A stretch of DNA of 64,000 bases from CAVOOW01 sp963697675 (GTDB taxonomy: Bacteria > Actinomycetota > Actinomycetes > JACCUZ01), in NCBI GenBank assembly GCA_963697675.1, contig CAVOOW010000005.1, positions 248,001-312,000 of the forward strand. The letters are read 5' to 3'. Made by a program: the position numbers and the translations under genes. The first letter of the stretch is position 1, and each line of letters begins with the position of its first letter. The notes beneath the pieces were generated by a model. It did no database searches, was not told where the DNA came from, and saw only the letters and a program-made list of their open reading frames with translations. Shown piece by piece: positions 18,076-27,200 of the stretch.

Positions 18076-19479
18076 ATGACCGCAACAACGCACGACCTCA
18101 CCCAAGCCGACAGCGCGGCCAACTCGCAGTTGCCGGCCAGCGCGCGCGACCACCTGTGGATGCACTTCACCCGCATGTCGACCTACCAGCAGTCCGACGT
18201 TCCCGTCATCGTGCGCGGCGACGGCGCGTACATCTGGGACGAGGCAGGCAAGCGCTATCTCGACGGGCTGGCGGGCCTGTTCGTCGTGCAGGTCGGTCAC
18301 GGCCGCGAGGAGCTCGCGCAGGCGGCGGCCAAGCAGGCCAAGGAGCTCGCGTTCTTCCCGCTCTGGTCCTACGCCCACCCGAAGGCCATCGAGCTCGCCG
18401 AGCGGATCGCCCATCTCGCGCCAGGTGACCTCAACCGCGTGTTCTTCACCACCGGCGGCGGCGAGGCCGTCGAGAGCGCGTGGAAGGTTGCCAAGCAGTA
18501 CTTCAAGCTCACCGGAAAACCGTTGAAGCACAAGGTGATCAGCCGCAACATCGCCTACCACGGCACTCCTCAGGGCGCGTTGTCCATCACCGGCATCCCG
18601 GCGGCAAAGGCGATGTTCGAGCCGCTCGTACCCGGCGCCCACAAGGTGCCGAACACCAACTTCTACCGCGCCCCCGAGCACGGCGACGACCTGGACGCGT
18701 TCGGGCTCTGGGCGGCCAACCGCATCGAGGAGGCCATCGAGTTCGAGGGCCCCGAGACGGTCGCAGCCGTCTTCCTCGAGCCGGTGCAGAACTCCGGCGG
18801 GTGCTTCCCGCCGCCGCCCGGATACTTCCAGCGCGTACGGGAGATCTGCGACAAGCACGACGTGCTGCTGGTGTCCGACGAGGTCATCTGCGCGTTCGGC
18901 CGGCTCGGCCACTACTTCGGCTCGGACCGCTTCGGCTACCAGCCGGACATCATCACCTGCGCCAAGGGCATGACGTCGGGCTACTCCCCCATCGGGGCGA
19001 TGATCGCGACCGACCGCATCATGGAGCCGTTCCTGGTCGGCGACGCCTCGTTCGCCCACGGCTACACGTTCGGCGGACACCCGGTCTCTGCGGCAGTCGC
19101 ACTCGCGAACCTCGACATCTTCGAGCGCGAGGGGCTCAACCAGCATGTCCTCGACTCGGCGCCAGCCTTCCGGGCGACGCTGGAGAAGCTGCGCGACCTG
19201 CCGATCGTGGGCGACGTGCGGGGCGACGGCTTCTTCTACGGCATCGAGATGGTCAAGGACAAGGTCACGAAGGAGACCTTCGACGACGACGAGTCGGAGC
19301 GGCTGTTGCGCGGCTTCCTGTCGAAGGCGCTGTTCGAGGCCGGGCTCTACTGCCGCGCCGACGACCGCGGCGACCCCGTCATCCAGCTCTCGCCCCCGCT
19401 GATCTGCGACCAGTCGCACTTCGACGAGATGGAGCAGATCCTGCGCTCGGTCCTGACCGAGGCATGGGCACGGCTGTAG
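18076..19479 (+). CDS. class III aminotransferase, putrescine-pyruvate type
   Basis: This is a PLP-dependent omega-aminotransferase of about 467 residues. Landmarks are FVVQVGHGREEL, the phosphate-binding TTGGGEAVESAWK, LLVSDEVICAFGRLG with the PLP-contact Asp, and the Schiff-base Lys in CAKGMTSGYSPIG. YTFGGHPVSAAVALANL completes the set. The sequence resembles SpuC-type enzymes that convert putrescine plus pyruvate to 4-aminobutanal plus alanine, which would feed the two aldehyde dehydrogenases. The ATG at 18076 has an AGGA 6 bp upstream; a GTG immediately before it is an alternative. Confidence 0.88.
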   Translation: MTATTHDLTQADSAANSQLPASARDHLWMHFTRMSTYQQSDVPVIVRGDGAYIWDEAGKRYLDGLAGLFVVQVGHGREELAQAAAKQAKELAFFPLWSYAHPKAIELAERIAHLAPGDLNRVFFTTGGGEAVESAWKVAKQYFKLTGKPLKHKVISRNIAYHGTPQGALSITGIPAAKAMFEPLVPGAHKVPNTNFYRAPEHGDDLDAFGLWAANRIEEAIEFEGPETVAAVFLEPVQNSGGCFPPPPGYFQRVREICDKHDVLLVSDEVICAFGRLGHYFGSDRFGYQPDIITCAKGMTSGYSPIGAMIATDRIMEPFLVGDASFAHGYTFGGHPVSAAVALANLDIFEREGLNQHVLDSAPAFRATLEKLRDLPIVGDVRGDGFFYGIEMVKDKVTKETFDDDESERLLRGFLSKALFEAGLYCRADDRGDPVIQLSPPLICDQSHFDEMEQILRSVLTEAWARL

Positions 19480-20112
19480 ACCGCACCGCCGTCCGGCGAC
19501 TGCCCGAGAAACAGCTCCACGACAGAGCCTCCCTCGACGCGGTGCTCGACGCGGGGCGCGTTGCACATGTCGCGGTGCTCGACGGCGAGGGCCAGCCGTA
19601 CGTCATCCCCGTTGCGTACGCGCGCGACGGCGACGCCGTGCTCTTCCACGGCTCGACGGCGAGCCGGCTGTTCCGCACACTCGCAGCCGGTGCGCCGACC
19701 TGCCTCACGGTGACCCTGCTCGACGGGCTCGTGCTGGCCCGCTCGGTGTTCGAGTCGTCGATGCACTACCGCTCCGCGATGGTGCTCGGCTCGTCGACCG
19801 CACTCGAGGGCGACGCCAAGCTGGCGGGGCTCGAGCGGATCAGCGAGCACCTGATGCCCGGGCGGTGGGCCGACGCGCGGCAGCCCAACCGCAAGGAGCT
19901 CGCGGCGACGCTGGTGCTCACGCATGCCGCTGGACGAGTGGTCGCTGAAGGTGAGCGACGGCCCGCCGGACGACGCCGAGGACGACCTGGACCTGCCCGT
20001 GTGGGCGGGAGTCCTGCCTTTACACGAGGCGTACGGGGACGCGGTGCCGGCGCCGGACCTCCGGGCCGGACTGGACCTGCCCAGCTATGTCCGGGACTGG
20101 ACCGGACGGTGA
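19464..20112 (+). CDS. pyridoxamine 5'-phosphate oxidase-like flavin-binding protein, frameshifted
   Basis: The N-terminal part (DAVLDAGRVAHVAVLDGEGQPYVIPVAYA) shows the split-barrel FMN-binding fold of the PNPOx-like family. The C-terminal part, in another frame, continues MPLDEWSLKVSDGPPDD and ends in LPSYVRDWTGR. An extra base in GCATGC (19922-19927) explains the break. The restored stop at 20110-20112 overlaps the GTG of the next gene as GTGA, which supports the restored frame. The gene overlaps the aminotransferase end by 16 bp. The role is unknown; such proteins often bind flavin or haem. Confidence 0.78.
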
Positions 20113-21497
20113 GCGGCAACCACCGCGCGTACCGCTCGCTTTCGCTCTGGCACGACACGGCGGGCGACGACTGGGCCCCGCGGGCACCACTCCCGGGTGG
20201 GTTGGACGTCGACGTGGCCATCGTCGGCGCGGGTTTCACGGGACTGTGGACGGCCTACTACCTGGCCCAGCGCGACCCGTCGCTGCGCATCGCGGTCCTC
20301 GAGAAGGAGGTCGCCGGCTTCGGCGCGAGCGGGCGCAACGGCGGCTGGTCCTCGGCGGAGTTCCCCGCGTCGCTCGCCTGGCTGGCCCGTCGCTACGGCC
20401 GCGACGCCGCCGTCGCGCAGTACCGCGCGATGCAGGCGTCGATCGACGAGATCGGCCGGGTCGTCGCGACCGAGGACATCGACTGCTCGTGGCAGAAAGG
20501 CGGCACTGTCTCGCTGGCCCGCACCCCCCTGCAGCTGCAGCGGGCCCGGGACTACGTGGCCGAGGCCCGGCAGTGGGGATTCGGATCCGAGGACCTGCAG
20601 CTGCTCGACGCGAAGGAGGCCGGCGAGCGGCTCGGCGCGACGTCGGTGCTGGGCGGCACGTTCACGCCGCACTGTGCTGTCATCCACCCGGCCCGGCTGG
20701 TGCGTGGTCTCGCCCGGGCCGCGGAGGCGCGCGGCGTCGCGATCTACGAGCACACGGCTGTGACCGACATCCAGCCTGGCGTCGCACGCACGACGCACGG
20801 CGACGTGCGCGCGGAAGTGGTGGTGCGGGCCACGGAGGGATATACCTCGATGCTGCCGGGGCATCGCCGGGACGTCGCCCCCATCTACTCGCTGATGCTC
20901 GCGACCGAGCCGCTGTCGGACGAGTTCTGGGCCAGCACCGGCCTCGCCGAGCGGCAGACCTGGAACGACCTGCGCCACCTCGTGATCTACGGACAGCGAA
21001 CAGCCGACGGCCGGCTCGCGTTCGGCGGCCGCGGCGCGCCCTATCACTTCGGTTCGCGCATCCGGCCGGAGTACGACCGGGAACCGCGCGTCTTCGACGA
21101 TCTGCGGCACATCCTCGACGAGCTCTTCCCTGCCCTGGCCGGTGCCGCCGTGACGCACACCTGGGGCGGGCCGGTGGGCATCGCCCGCGACTGGTGCGCG
21201 TCGGTCGGCCTGGACCGAGCGACCGGGTTGGCGTGGGCCGGCGGCTATGTCGGGGACGGGGTGACCACCACCAACCTCGCGGGGCGCACCCTGACCGACC
21301 TGATCGTCGGTGAGGAGACCGACGTGACCCGGCTGCCCTGGGTGGGTCACCGGTCACGGCGCTGGGAACCTGAACCGCTGCGCTGGATCGGTGTCACCGC
21401 GTCCGTGCGGATGGGATCGGCCGCCGACAGCGAAGAGCTGCGCACCGGCCGGCCGTCCCGGCGCGCGGCCCTGCTGTCACGACTGACCGGTCACTGA
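20109..21497 (+). CDS. PuuB-like FAD-dependent amine oxidoreductase
   Basis: This 462-residue intact oxidoreductase has DVDVAIVGAGFTGLWTAYYLA, then GFGASGRNGGWSSAEFP, and the C-terminal FAD contact GYVGDGVTTTNLAGRTLTDL. It is the better-preserved relative of the gene at 7105-8524. The family includes gamma-glutamylputrescine oxidase. The GTG start at 20109 overlaps the previous stop, marking it as the last gene of the lrp-aminotransferase-PNPOx operon. Oxidation of a polyamine or its derivative is inferred from context. Confidence 0.85.
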   Translation: MSGNHRAYRSLSLWHDTAGDDWAPRAPLPGGLDVDVAIVGAGFTGLWTAYYLAQRDPSLRIAVLEKEVAGFGASGRNGGWSSAEFPASLAWLARRYGRDAAVAQYRAMQASIDEIGRVVATEDIDCSWQKGGTVSLARTPLQLQRARDYVAEARQWGFGSEDLQLLDAKEAGERLGATSVLGGTFTPHCAVIHPARLVRGLARAAEARGVAIYEHTAVTDIQPGVARTTHGDVRAEVVVRATEGYTSMLPGHRRDVAPIYSLMLATEPLSDEFWASTGLAERQTWNDLRHLVIYGQRTADGRLAFGGRGAPYHFGSRIRPEYDREPRVFDDLRHILDELFPALAGAAVTHTWGGPVGIARDWCASVGLDRATGLAWAGGYVGDGVTTTNLAGRTLTDLIVGEETDVTRLPWVGHRSRRWEPEPLRWIGVTASVRMGSAADSEELRTGRPSRRAALLSRLTGH

Positions 21498-21528
21498 GGC
21501 TCTCGGCACGTCATTTAGGGTCACGAAC

Positions 21529-22521
21529 ATGAGCGCCCTCAAGGTCTTGTTCATCGGTGGCAGCGGCACCATCAGCTCGGCTTGTTCCGCGCTGGCGGTC
21601 GAGCGCGGCATCGACCTCTATCTGCTCAACCGGGGCAGCACGACGGCGCGAGCGGTGCCGGCCGGGGCAACCGTGTTGCGCGGCGACATCCGGGACCCGG
21701 CTTCGGCGCAGCAGGCGCTCGGCGACCTGACGTTCGACGCGGTCGTCAACTGGGTTGCGTTCACGCCTGAGCATGTCCTGGCCGACTTCGACCTGTTCCG
21801 CGAGCGGACGGCGCAGTACGTGTTCATCAGCTCCGCGTCGGCCTACCAGACCCCACCGGAGCGCGTGCCCGTCGTGGAGTCCACGCCGTTGCGCAACCCG
21901 TTCTGGCAGTACTCCCGCGACAAGATCGCCTGCGAGGAGCTGCTGATCACCGCCTACCGGGACGCCGCGTTCCCGGCGACGATCGTGCGTCCGTCGCACA
22001 CCTACGACCAGACGTCCGTGCCGTTCGACGGTGGCTGGACCGCAGTGGCCCGGATGAGGCAGGGCAAGCCGGTCGTCGTGCACGGTGACGGCACGTCGCT
22101 GTGGACGTTGACCCATCACCTCGACTTCGCCAAGGGTTTCGTACCCCTGCTCGGGCACCCCCGCACGATCGGCGAGGCGTTTCACATCACCTCCGACGAC
22201 GTGCTCAGCTGGAACCAGATCGCGCGCAGCCTGGCGACCGCTGCCGGGGTGGAGGCTCAGCTCGTGCACGTCACGTCCGACGCCATCGCCGCGGCCGACC
22301 CCGAGTGGGGTGCCGGCCTGCTCGGCGACAAGGCCCACTCGATGATCTTCGACAACGCGAAGCTGCGGTCCGTGGTGCCGGACTATCGCGCGACCATCCC
22401 GTTCGAGCAGGGCGCCCGGGAGATCGTGGCGTGGCACGACGCCGACGTGTCGCGCCAGCAGGTCGATGCCCGGCTGGACGCGGTGATGGACACGCTCGTC
22501 GAGCGCCACCAACTCCGCTGA
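21529..22521 (+). CDS. NAD-dependent epimerase/dehydratase family protein
   Basis: This 330-residue extended short-chain dehydrogenase has the NAD motif VLFIGGSGTISSACS at the N-terminus (GGxGxxS variant) and the active-site pair YSRDK at about residues 125-130. The remainder resembles actinobacterial and plant-type NAD-dependent epimerases of unknown substrate, with LSWNQIARSLATAAG near the C-terminus. It starts 31 bp after the amine oxidoreductase, and its 3' end abuts a long inverted repeat. Confidence 0.82.
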   Translation: MSALKVLFIGGSGTISSACSALAVERGIDLYLLNRGSTTARAVPAGATVLRGDIRDPASAQQALGDLTFDAVVNWVAFTPEHVLADFDLFRERTAQYVFISSASAYQTPPERVPVVESTPLRNPFWQYSRDKIACEELLITAYRDAAFPATIVRPSHTYDQTSVPFDGGWTAVARMRQGKPVVVHGDGTSLWTLTHHLDFAKGFVPLLGHPRTIGEAFHITSDDVLSWNQIARSLATAAGVEAQLVHVTSDAIAAADPEWGAGLLGDKAHSMIFDNAKLRSVVPDYRATIPFEQGAREIVAWHDADVSRQQVDARLDAVMDTLVERHQLR

Positions 22522-22615
22522 CGGAATCGACCACGTTCAGCAGGCGTGCACCCCCTGAACAAGGCATGCACGCCTTGCGAACCGTCCGCCGGCATGCTGA
22601 ACGTGGTCGATTCCG
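22522..22615. repeat. long inverted repeat between convergent genes (probable bidirectional terminator or palindromic intergenic element)
   Basis: A perfect 21-bp inverted repeat occupies 22522-22542 and 22595-22615 (outer bases CGGAATCGACC, inner TTCAGCA). Inside is a second 8-bp inverted repeat, GGCGTGCA at 22543-22550 and TGCACGCC at 22567-22574. The element exactly fills the gap between the convergent epimerase and VWA genes. It lacks a T-run, so it is not a classic intrinsic terminator. The nested design resembles mobile palindromic intergenic repeats. Confidence 0.75.
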
Positions 22616-22625
22616 CATGGGGGAG

Positions 22626-24452
22626 CTAGAGGTCGGAGAGGGCCTTGGCGAGCAGCGGCGCGACCTGGGCTGCGGTCGGCGCGCGATAGCTGGCGCCACC
22701 AGTCACGTCGGCGATGCGCTTCAACACGCCGGTATCGGCATCGGCGCCATAGGCGACCGTGATGATGCGCACCGGTTTGATGCCGTCGAACTCGCGGCGA
22801 AGGTCGGTGAGCAACTGGTTCAGGCTCTCGCTTCCGGGGTCCTCGTTGCGCCCGTCGGTGATCACCATGACCGCGTTGAGCCGCCCGTACGCGTAGTTGT
22901 GCGACGCGGCGCGGAAGGCAGCGAGCGTGGTGTCGTAGAGCCCGGTGCCGCCATTGGGCACGGGTCGTACGGAGCTGATCGCGGACTGCAACGCCTGCCG
23001 CCGCGACACCTTGCCGATCCGGCCGTCCGCCGGTCCCAGCGGCACGAGCACGCGGTAGTCGCGCTTGCGCGACGCCGTGAAGGTCCACAGGCCCATGTCG
23101 CTGTCGGGGGCGATCGATGACACCACTGCCGAGAGCGCCTGCTTCGCCAGCCCACTCTTGGTCGTGGTGCTGCCGGGCAGCGTGCCGGCCATCGAACCCG
23201 ACGTGTCCACCGTGACGAGCACTCGGCCGCGTCTGCCCAGCGCGCTCCACGAGTTGATCGCCAGCCGCACCTGCTTGTCGTCCGGGGTCGACCAGGCCGG
23301 CAGCCGGCCGGCGCTCAGCGGCCGGACCGGGGTGAACCGGGAGTCGAGCCCGCCGTTCCGGCCGCGGAACCCGGCCGCTTCGAGCCGCGACTGCCCAGAC
23401 CCACTGAGCAACGCGCCGCGCAATGCGTCTCCCGCCTGTGCGAGCGCGTCCCCCGCCGCCGTCGTCTCCTTCCCTGTCGGGTGGATGGTCACGAGCGGCA
23501 CGTCTGCCACGGGCGGATCGGCACCGCTGTAGGCGGACACCTGGGCTTCGGTCGCCGCGCCGTCGTTGTGAGCGAGGACATCGCGCTCGGTCGTGGGCAC
23601 AGCCTGGAGCTGGCCCGCAGCGACGGCGTCCAGCGCGTTGCCGCCTCCAGGAACGCGCACCCGCCGCGCGAAGTTGACCATCGCGGCGGCCTCGCCACCC
23701 TTGGGCGCGCTGGCGCCGACCTGCAACAGGGTGGCGAGCCCGGCCGTGTCGCGACTCGGATCCTTCAGTGCCACGGACGCATCGCTGGTCGTGCCGAGCA
23801 GCGCCGTGATGGGCGAGCCCTGCGCCGGCCAGTGAACGGCGTCGGCGCGCGCAGGGCTGACCGCGACCACGACTGGGCTGCGGGCAATGGTGGGGAACTC
23901 ACCAGTGAGCCGCTGGTTGCCTATGGGTGTTGCCTTTGCGACCGCGAGCCACATCCGGCTGGCGGGCAGCCACAGGTCTGGCAGCGTTCCGGCCAGGCCC
24001 TGCCCGGAACGGCGGGAGATCTCGGCCGCGACCTCGGCCGAAGGACGCACCGTCACCGCGAGCCGGACACACCGCAGCGCCGGTTGCACCGTCTGCTCGA
24101 CCGTGCGGGTCAACGGCTCGGCAAGCGAGGGATCGACGGCCACGTCCACCTCTGTCGTGCCGGTGCAGCCGGCGCGAGGCTCTGCTGTCGGCGTCGGGCC
24201 GGTCACGGCGCCGACCACCGGGATCGCAACGATCAGTGCCAGCAGGGCGGCGCCGAGCAGCACCCAGCGGGTTCGCAGTCCCCTGCGCCGGCGTCGACGG
24301 GAGCGGCTCGATGCGGGCGCAGCACGTCGGCTTGGCCGCGGCCTCGACCCGGCGGCGGGGGGGCTCGCCGATCGTCGATGCGCGTGCCGTCCCCCGCGCT
24401 TGCTCCCCTCCGCCACGGACCGCAGCGTGTCCATCACCCCGCGCCCTGTCAA
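22626..24452 (-). CDS. secreted/anchored solute-binding domain fused to a VWA domain
   Basis: This 608-residue protein has a very basic, Ser/Arg-rich cytoplasmic N-terminus (about 60 residues), then one transmembrane helix (WVLLGAALLALIVAIPVVGAV). Next comes a periplasmic-binding-protein-like domain (about 90-340, with EVDVAVDPSLAEPLTRTVEQ), and finally a von Willebrand A domain. Its MIDAS motif is DTSGSMAG, with VMVITDGRNED further on. Such proteins sit outside the membrane and probably bind ligand and metal-dependent partners. The function is unknown. It is divergent from an orphan polyamine-binding lipoprotein; start alternatives lie within the first 10 residues. Confidence 0.8.
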   Translation of the reverse strand: MTGRGVMDTLRSVAEGSKRGGRHAHRRSASPPAAGSRPRPSRRAAPASSRSRRRRRRGLRTRWVLLGAALLALIVAIPVVGAVTGPTPTAEPRAGCTGTTEVDVAVDPSLAEPLTRTVEQTVQPALRCVRLAVTVRPSAEVAAEISRRSGQGLAGTLPDLWLPASRMWLAVAKATPIGNQRLTGEFPTIARSPVVVAVSPARADAVHWPAQGSPITALLGTTSDASVALKDPSRDTAGLATLLQVGASAPKGGEAAAMVNFARRVRVPGGGNALDAVAAGQLQAVPTTERDVLAHNDGAATEAQVSAYSGADPPVADVPLVTIHPTGKETTAAGDALAQAGDALRGALLSGSGQSRLEAAGFRGRNGGLDSRFTPVRPLSAGRLPAWSTPDDKQVRLAINSWSALGRRGRVLVTVDTSGSMAGTLPGSTTTKSGLAKQALSAVVSSIAPDSDMGLWTFTASRKRDYRVLVPLGPADGRIGKVSRRQALQSAISSVRPVPNGGTGLYDTTLAAFRAASHNYAYGRLNAVMVITDGRNEDPGSESLNQLLTDLRREFDGIKPVRIITVAYGADADTGVLKRIADVTGGASYRAPTAAQVAPLLAKALSDL

Positions 24453-24619
24453 TGCCGACGCCCTTTCCTCCCGGCTTGTTCCCTCGTTCGCAGACTGTGC
24501 GTAGTTCTTCCACTACAACGCGCAGCATCCGTTGTGGGTGGTGAGCACCGGTGCGAGACTCCGGCCACGCCCGTCTCCGGAGGTATGGCCCCGGCGAAGG
24601 AGAAAGGTGGCAATTTTCC

Positions 24620-25867
24620 GTGCGCACGCTCGGTGACGATCAGGACCGATTTGGTCCCGACCCCGGTTTGTCAAAGGCCGCGACATCACCTGCGCGCGGA
24701 CTCAGCCGCCGCACTCTGCTGACTCTTTTCGGTGCTGCCGCCCTCGCCGGGTGCTCTGCAGGCAGCGACACTGCAGGCAAGCCGCCGTCGTCGCGGTCGC
24801 CCTCGCCGTCGGCGACCGTGCCCTCGGGCACCGCGGACAAGTCACTGATCTGGTCGAACTGGCCCAACTACATCGACGTGCGCAAGAAGGCGCCGCAGCA
24901 CCCGACACTGGCCGCCTTCACGGCGCAGACCGGCGTCAAGGTCGACTACCGCGAGGTCATCGAGGACAACGAGTCCTACGTCGCGACCATCAACACGGAC
25001 CTGCACGAACACCGTCCGGTCGGCACCGACCTGATGGTGCTGACGTCCTGGATGTCGGCGCGGCTGGTGCGCGACCGCGAGGTCCAGCAGCTCGATCGGC
25101 CCCTCATGCCGACCGCGGCCAAGAACCTGATCGGCGCACTCGCCAACCCGTCCTGGGACCCGGGCCGCCGCTATTCGATGCCGTGGCAGGCCGGACTGAC
25201 CGGCATCGCCTACGACGCCACCAAGGTCGACCGCGCGATCGGCAGCTTCACCGAGCTGCTCACCCGCAAGGACCTCGCCGGACGGGTCAGCCTGCTCACC
25301 GAGTTCAACGACACGATCGGGGCCGCAGCGCTCGCCGGCGGGGCGGACCTGACCGACCTCACGGTGGCCGATGTCGACAAGGCGCTCGACCTGATCCAAG
25401 CGAGCCAGGACTCCGGACAGGTCCGCCATTTCTACGGCAACGAGTTCATCAAGGCCCTGAAGTCAGGCACCATCGCCGCCTGCCTGGCCTGGTCGGGCGA
25501 CGTGCTCCAGGCCCAGCTGACCAATCCGAACATCAAGTTCGTGGCGCCCGAGGAAGGGCTGCTGATCTGGTCGGACGACTTCCTGGTGCCGACCGCGTCC
25601 GTACACGGCACTCAGGCCGCGCACCTCATCAACTGGTTCTACCAACCCGCAGTCGCGGCGAAGGTCGCGGCCTGGGTCAACTACATCTGTCCCGTCGCGG
25701 GCGCGCAGGAAGAGATGATGAAAATCGACCCCGACCTGGCGTTGAGCCCACTGATCTTCCCGGACTCGTCGACGCTGGACCGCAGCTTCCAGTTCCCCGT
25801 GCTGCCCAAGGACGACGATTCCCGGGTACGAGCGTCGTTCGCGGACATCGTCGAACACTCCGCCTGA
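24620..25867 (+). CDS. orphan PotD-like polyamine-binding lipoprotein
   Basis: This solute-binding lipoprotein of about 415 residues has the signal SRRTLLTLFGAAALAGC, with twin arginine and lipobox. The mature part begins with a Ser/Pro linker, then WSNWPNYIDV, YSMPWQAGLTGIAYD and AACLAWSGDVLQA, all shared with PotD at 11464-12672. No permease or ATPase gene lies nearby, so it may serve the PotABC system or act as a sensor. I chose the GTG at 24620 because AAAGGTGG precedes it. The gene lies between the VWA fusion and the CO dehydrogenase cluster. Confidence 0.87.
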   Translation: MRTLGDDQDRFGPDPGLSKAATSPARGLSRRTLLTLFGAAALAGCSAGSDTAGKPPSSRSPSPSATVPSGTADKSLIWSNWPNYIDVRKKAPQHPTLAAFTAQTGVKVDYREVIEDNESYVATINTDLHEHRPVGTDLMVLTSWMSARLVRDREVQQLDRPLMPTAAKNLIGALANPSWDPGRRYSMPWQAGLTGIAYDATKVDRAIGSFTELLTRKDLAGRVSLLTEFNDTIGAAALAGGADLTDLTVADVDKALDLIQASQDSGQVRHFYGNEFIKALKSGTIAACLAWSGDVLQAQLTNPNIKFVAPEEGLLIWSDDFLVPTASVHGTQAAHLINWFYQPAVAAKVAAWVNYICPVAGAQEEMMKIDPDLALSPLIFPDSSTLDRSFQFPVLPKDDDSRVRASFADIVEHSA

Positions 25868-25948
25868 GAGGGGCCCTTACGGGTTAGAGTTTGAGCGCGC
25901 AACTATTGCGGGGGCGGTTCGGGCAAGGCACCATGAGCCGCACATCAC

Positions 25949-25971
25949 CGGCACCGATGCTCGCGGTGCCG
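25949..25971. promoter_or_regulatory. perfect hairpin upstream of the cox locus
   Basis: CGGCACCG (25949-25956) and CGGTGCCG (25964-25971) make an 8-bp perfect stem with a 7-nt loop, 16 bp before a 108-codon gene. It could end the upstream lipoprotein transcript or act in the leader of the cox operon. There is no T-run. Confidence 0.3.
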
Positions 25972-25987
25972 TCCCACAGCGAAGGGC

Positions 25988-26314
25988 ATGCGCGTGCCGG
26001 TGGAGTCAAGCGGCCACAGCCAGGGAAATCCGCGCCTCTACGAGGTGATCGAGCACTCGCCCAAGACCGGCAAGAGCCCCACGGTCTGGGCATGGCCGCA
26101 GCTGATCGACTACCTCAAGGTCGCCGGCCAGCCCGTTCAGGGACCCTGGCCCCCGCACCAGCAAGCCCGCCCCGACCCCGACGAGGACTCGCTGCCCGTG
26201 GCCGTGCCGGATCCACAGGCACGCCCGGCTCGCCACTCCGTTGACCTCGGTGCCGTCGGCCCGGACGAGCTCGGCGGTCCCGACTCCATCGACCCGCACA
26301 GACCTGCGCACTGA
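25988..26314 (+). CDS. hypothetical 108-residue protein upstream of coxM
   Basis: I do not recognise this protein. Its N-terminal half (GNPRLYEVIEHSPKTGKSPTVW, then WPQLIDYLKVAGQPV) looks like a folded domain. The C-terminal half is Pro/Asp-rich and probably unstructured. It ends 9 bp before coxM, where the ribosome-binding site GAGGAGG begins, so it may be the first gene of the cox operon. Coding potential is moderate; there is no signal peptide or membrane segment. Confidence 0.5.
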   Translation: MRVPVESSGHSQGNPRLYEVIEHSPKTGKSPTVWAWPQLIDYLKVAGQPVQGPWPPHQQARPDPDEDSLPVAVPDPQARPARHSVDLGAVGPDELGGPDSIDPHRPAH

Positions 26315-26323
26315 GGAGGCTCG

Positions 26324-27199
26324 GTGTATCCGTCTCGGTTCCGTTATGAGGCCCCACGCTCACTGGACCAGGCGATCGACCTGTTGCACCTGGGCGGGGG
26401 CGAGGCAAAGGTGCTGGCCGGAGGACAAAGCCTCGTCCCCTTGCTGAAGCTGCGCTTCGCCGCGCCGGAGCTGCTGGTCGACATCAACAACATCCCGGGC
26501 CTGGGCTATCACCGGGTCGACCCGGACGGCACCATCCGCATCGGCGCCCTGTGCCGGCACGCCGAGCTGGAACGCTCGACGATCCTTTCGACCCATGCGC
26601 CGACGATGGCCGCGGCTGCTCCGCTGATCGCCGATCCCATCGTGCGCAACCGCGGCACGCTCGTCGGCTCGCTGTGCCACGCAGACCCTCAGGGTGACTG
26701 GGCCTCGGTGGTGACGGCGCTGGGCGGCCACGTCGTCGTCCAGGGGCCGGCCGGCCGGCGCACGATCCCGGTCGCCGAGTTCGTCAGCGGTCCGTTCCAG
26801 AACGTGCTCGCGATCGACGAGATCGCAGTGGAGGCCGTCATCCCGGCACCGAAGGGCAACCGCGCGGGCGGCTACCTCAAGCTGGAGCGGCGGGTCGGAG
26901 ACTTCGCGACCGCCGGAGTCGCCGTGGCCATCGAGACCTCCGGCGAGCTGGTCACGAGAGCGGGAATCGGACTGACCGGCGTCGGCGGTTCGACCATCGA
27001 CGCCGTCGACGCTGCACGGGCGCTGGTCGGCAGGCCGTTGACGAGCGAGAACATCACTGCGGCCGCTGACCTGGCTGCGCAGGCGGCGAGACCCCGGACG
27101 GACCACCGCGGCAGCGCGGAGTACAAGCGGCACATCGTGCACACCTTCGTCGTGCGCATCCTCACTCGCCTGGCCCAGACCGCGGAGAGGGCAGCCTGA
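26324..27199 (+). CDS. coxM: aerobic CO dehydrogenase medium (FAD) subunit
   Basis: The 291-residue flavoprotein subunit carries the two FAD-binding motifs of the xanthine oxidase family: AGGQSLVP at 32-39 and TLVGSLCHADPQGDW at about 112-126. The N-terminus FRYEAPRSLDQAIDLL is typical of CoxM. It transfers electrons from the iron-sulfur subunit to the quinone acceptor. A GTG start follows a strong GAGGAGG. The gene order M-S-L is the usual one for aerobic CO dehydrogenase. Confidence 0.92.
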   Translation: MYPSRFRYEAPRSLDQAIDLLHLGGGEAKVLAGGQSLVPLLKLRFAAPELLVDINNIPGLGYHRVDPDGTIRIGALCRHAELERSTILSTHAPTMAAAAPLIADPIVRNRGTLVGSLCHADPQGDWASVVTALGGHVVVQGPAGRRTIPVAEFVSGPFQNVLAIDEIAVEAVIPAPKGNRAGGYLKLERRVGDFATAGVAVAIETSGELVTRAGIGLTGVGGSTIDAVDAARALVGRPLTSENITAAADLAAQAARPRTDHRGSAEYKRHIVHTFVVRILTRLAQTAERAA

Positions 27200-27200
27200 G

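Noticed and set aside
18480..21497. A 1005-codon open frame apparently fusing aminotransferase antisense-frame sequence, a PNPOx-like domain and an FAD oxidoreductase
   Set aside because: It results from a frame coincidence plus the extra base at 19922-19927. The restored PNPOx stop overlaps the oxidoreductase GTG as normal separate genes.
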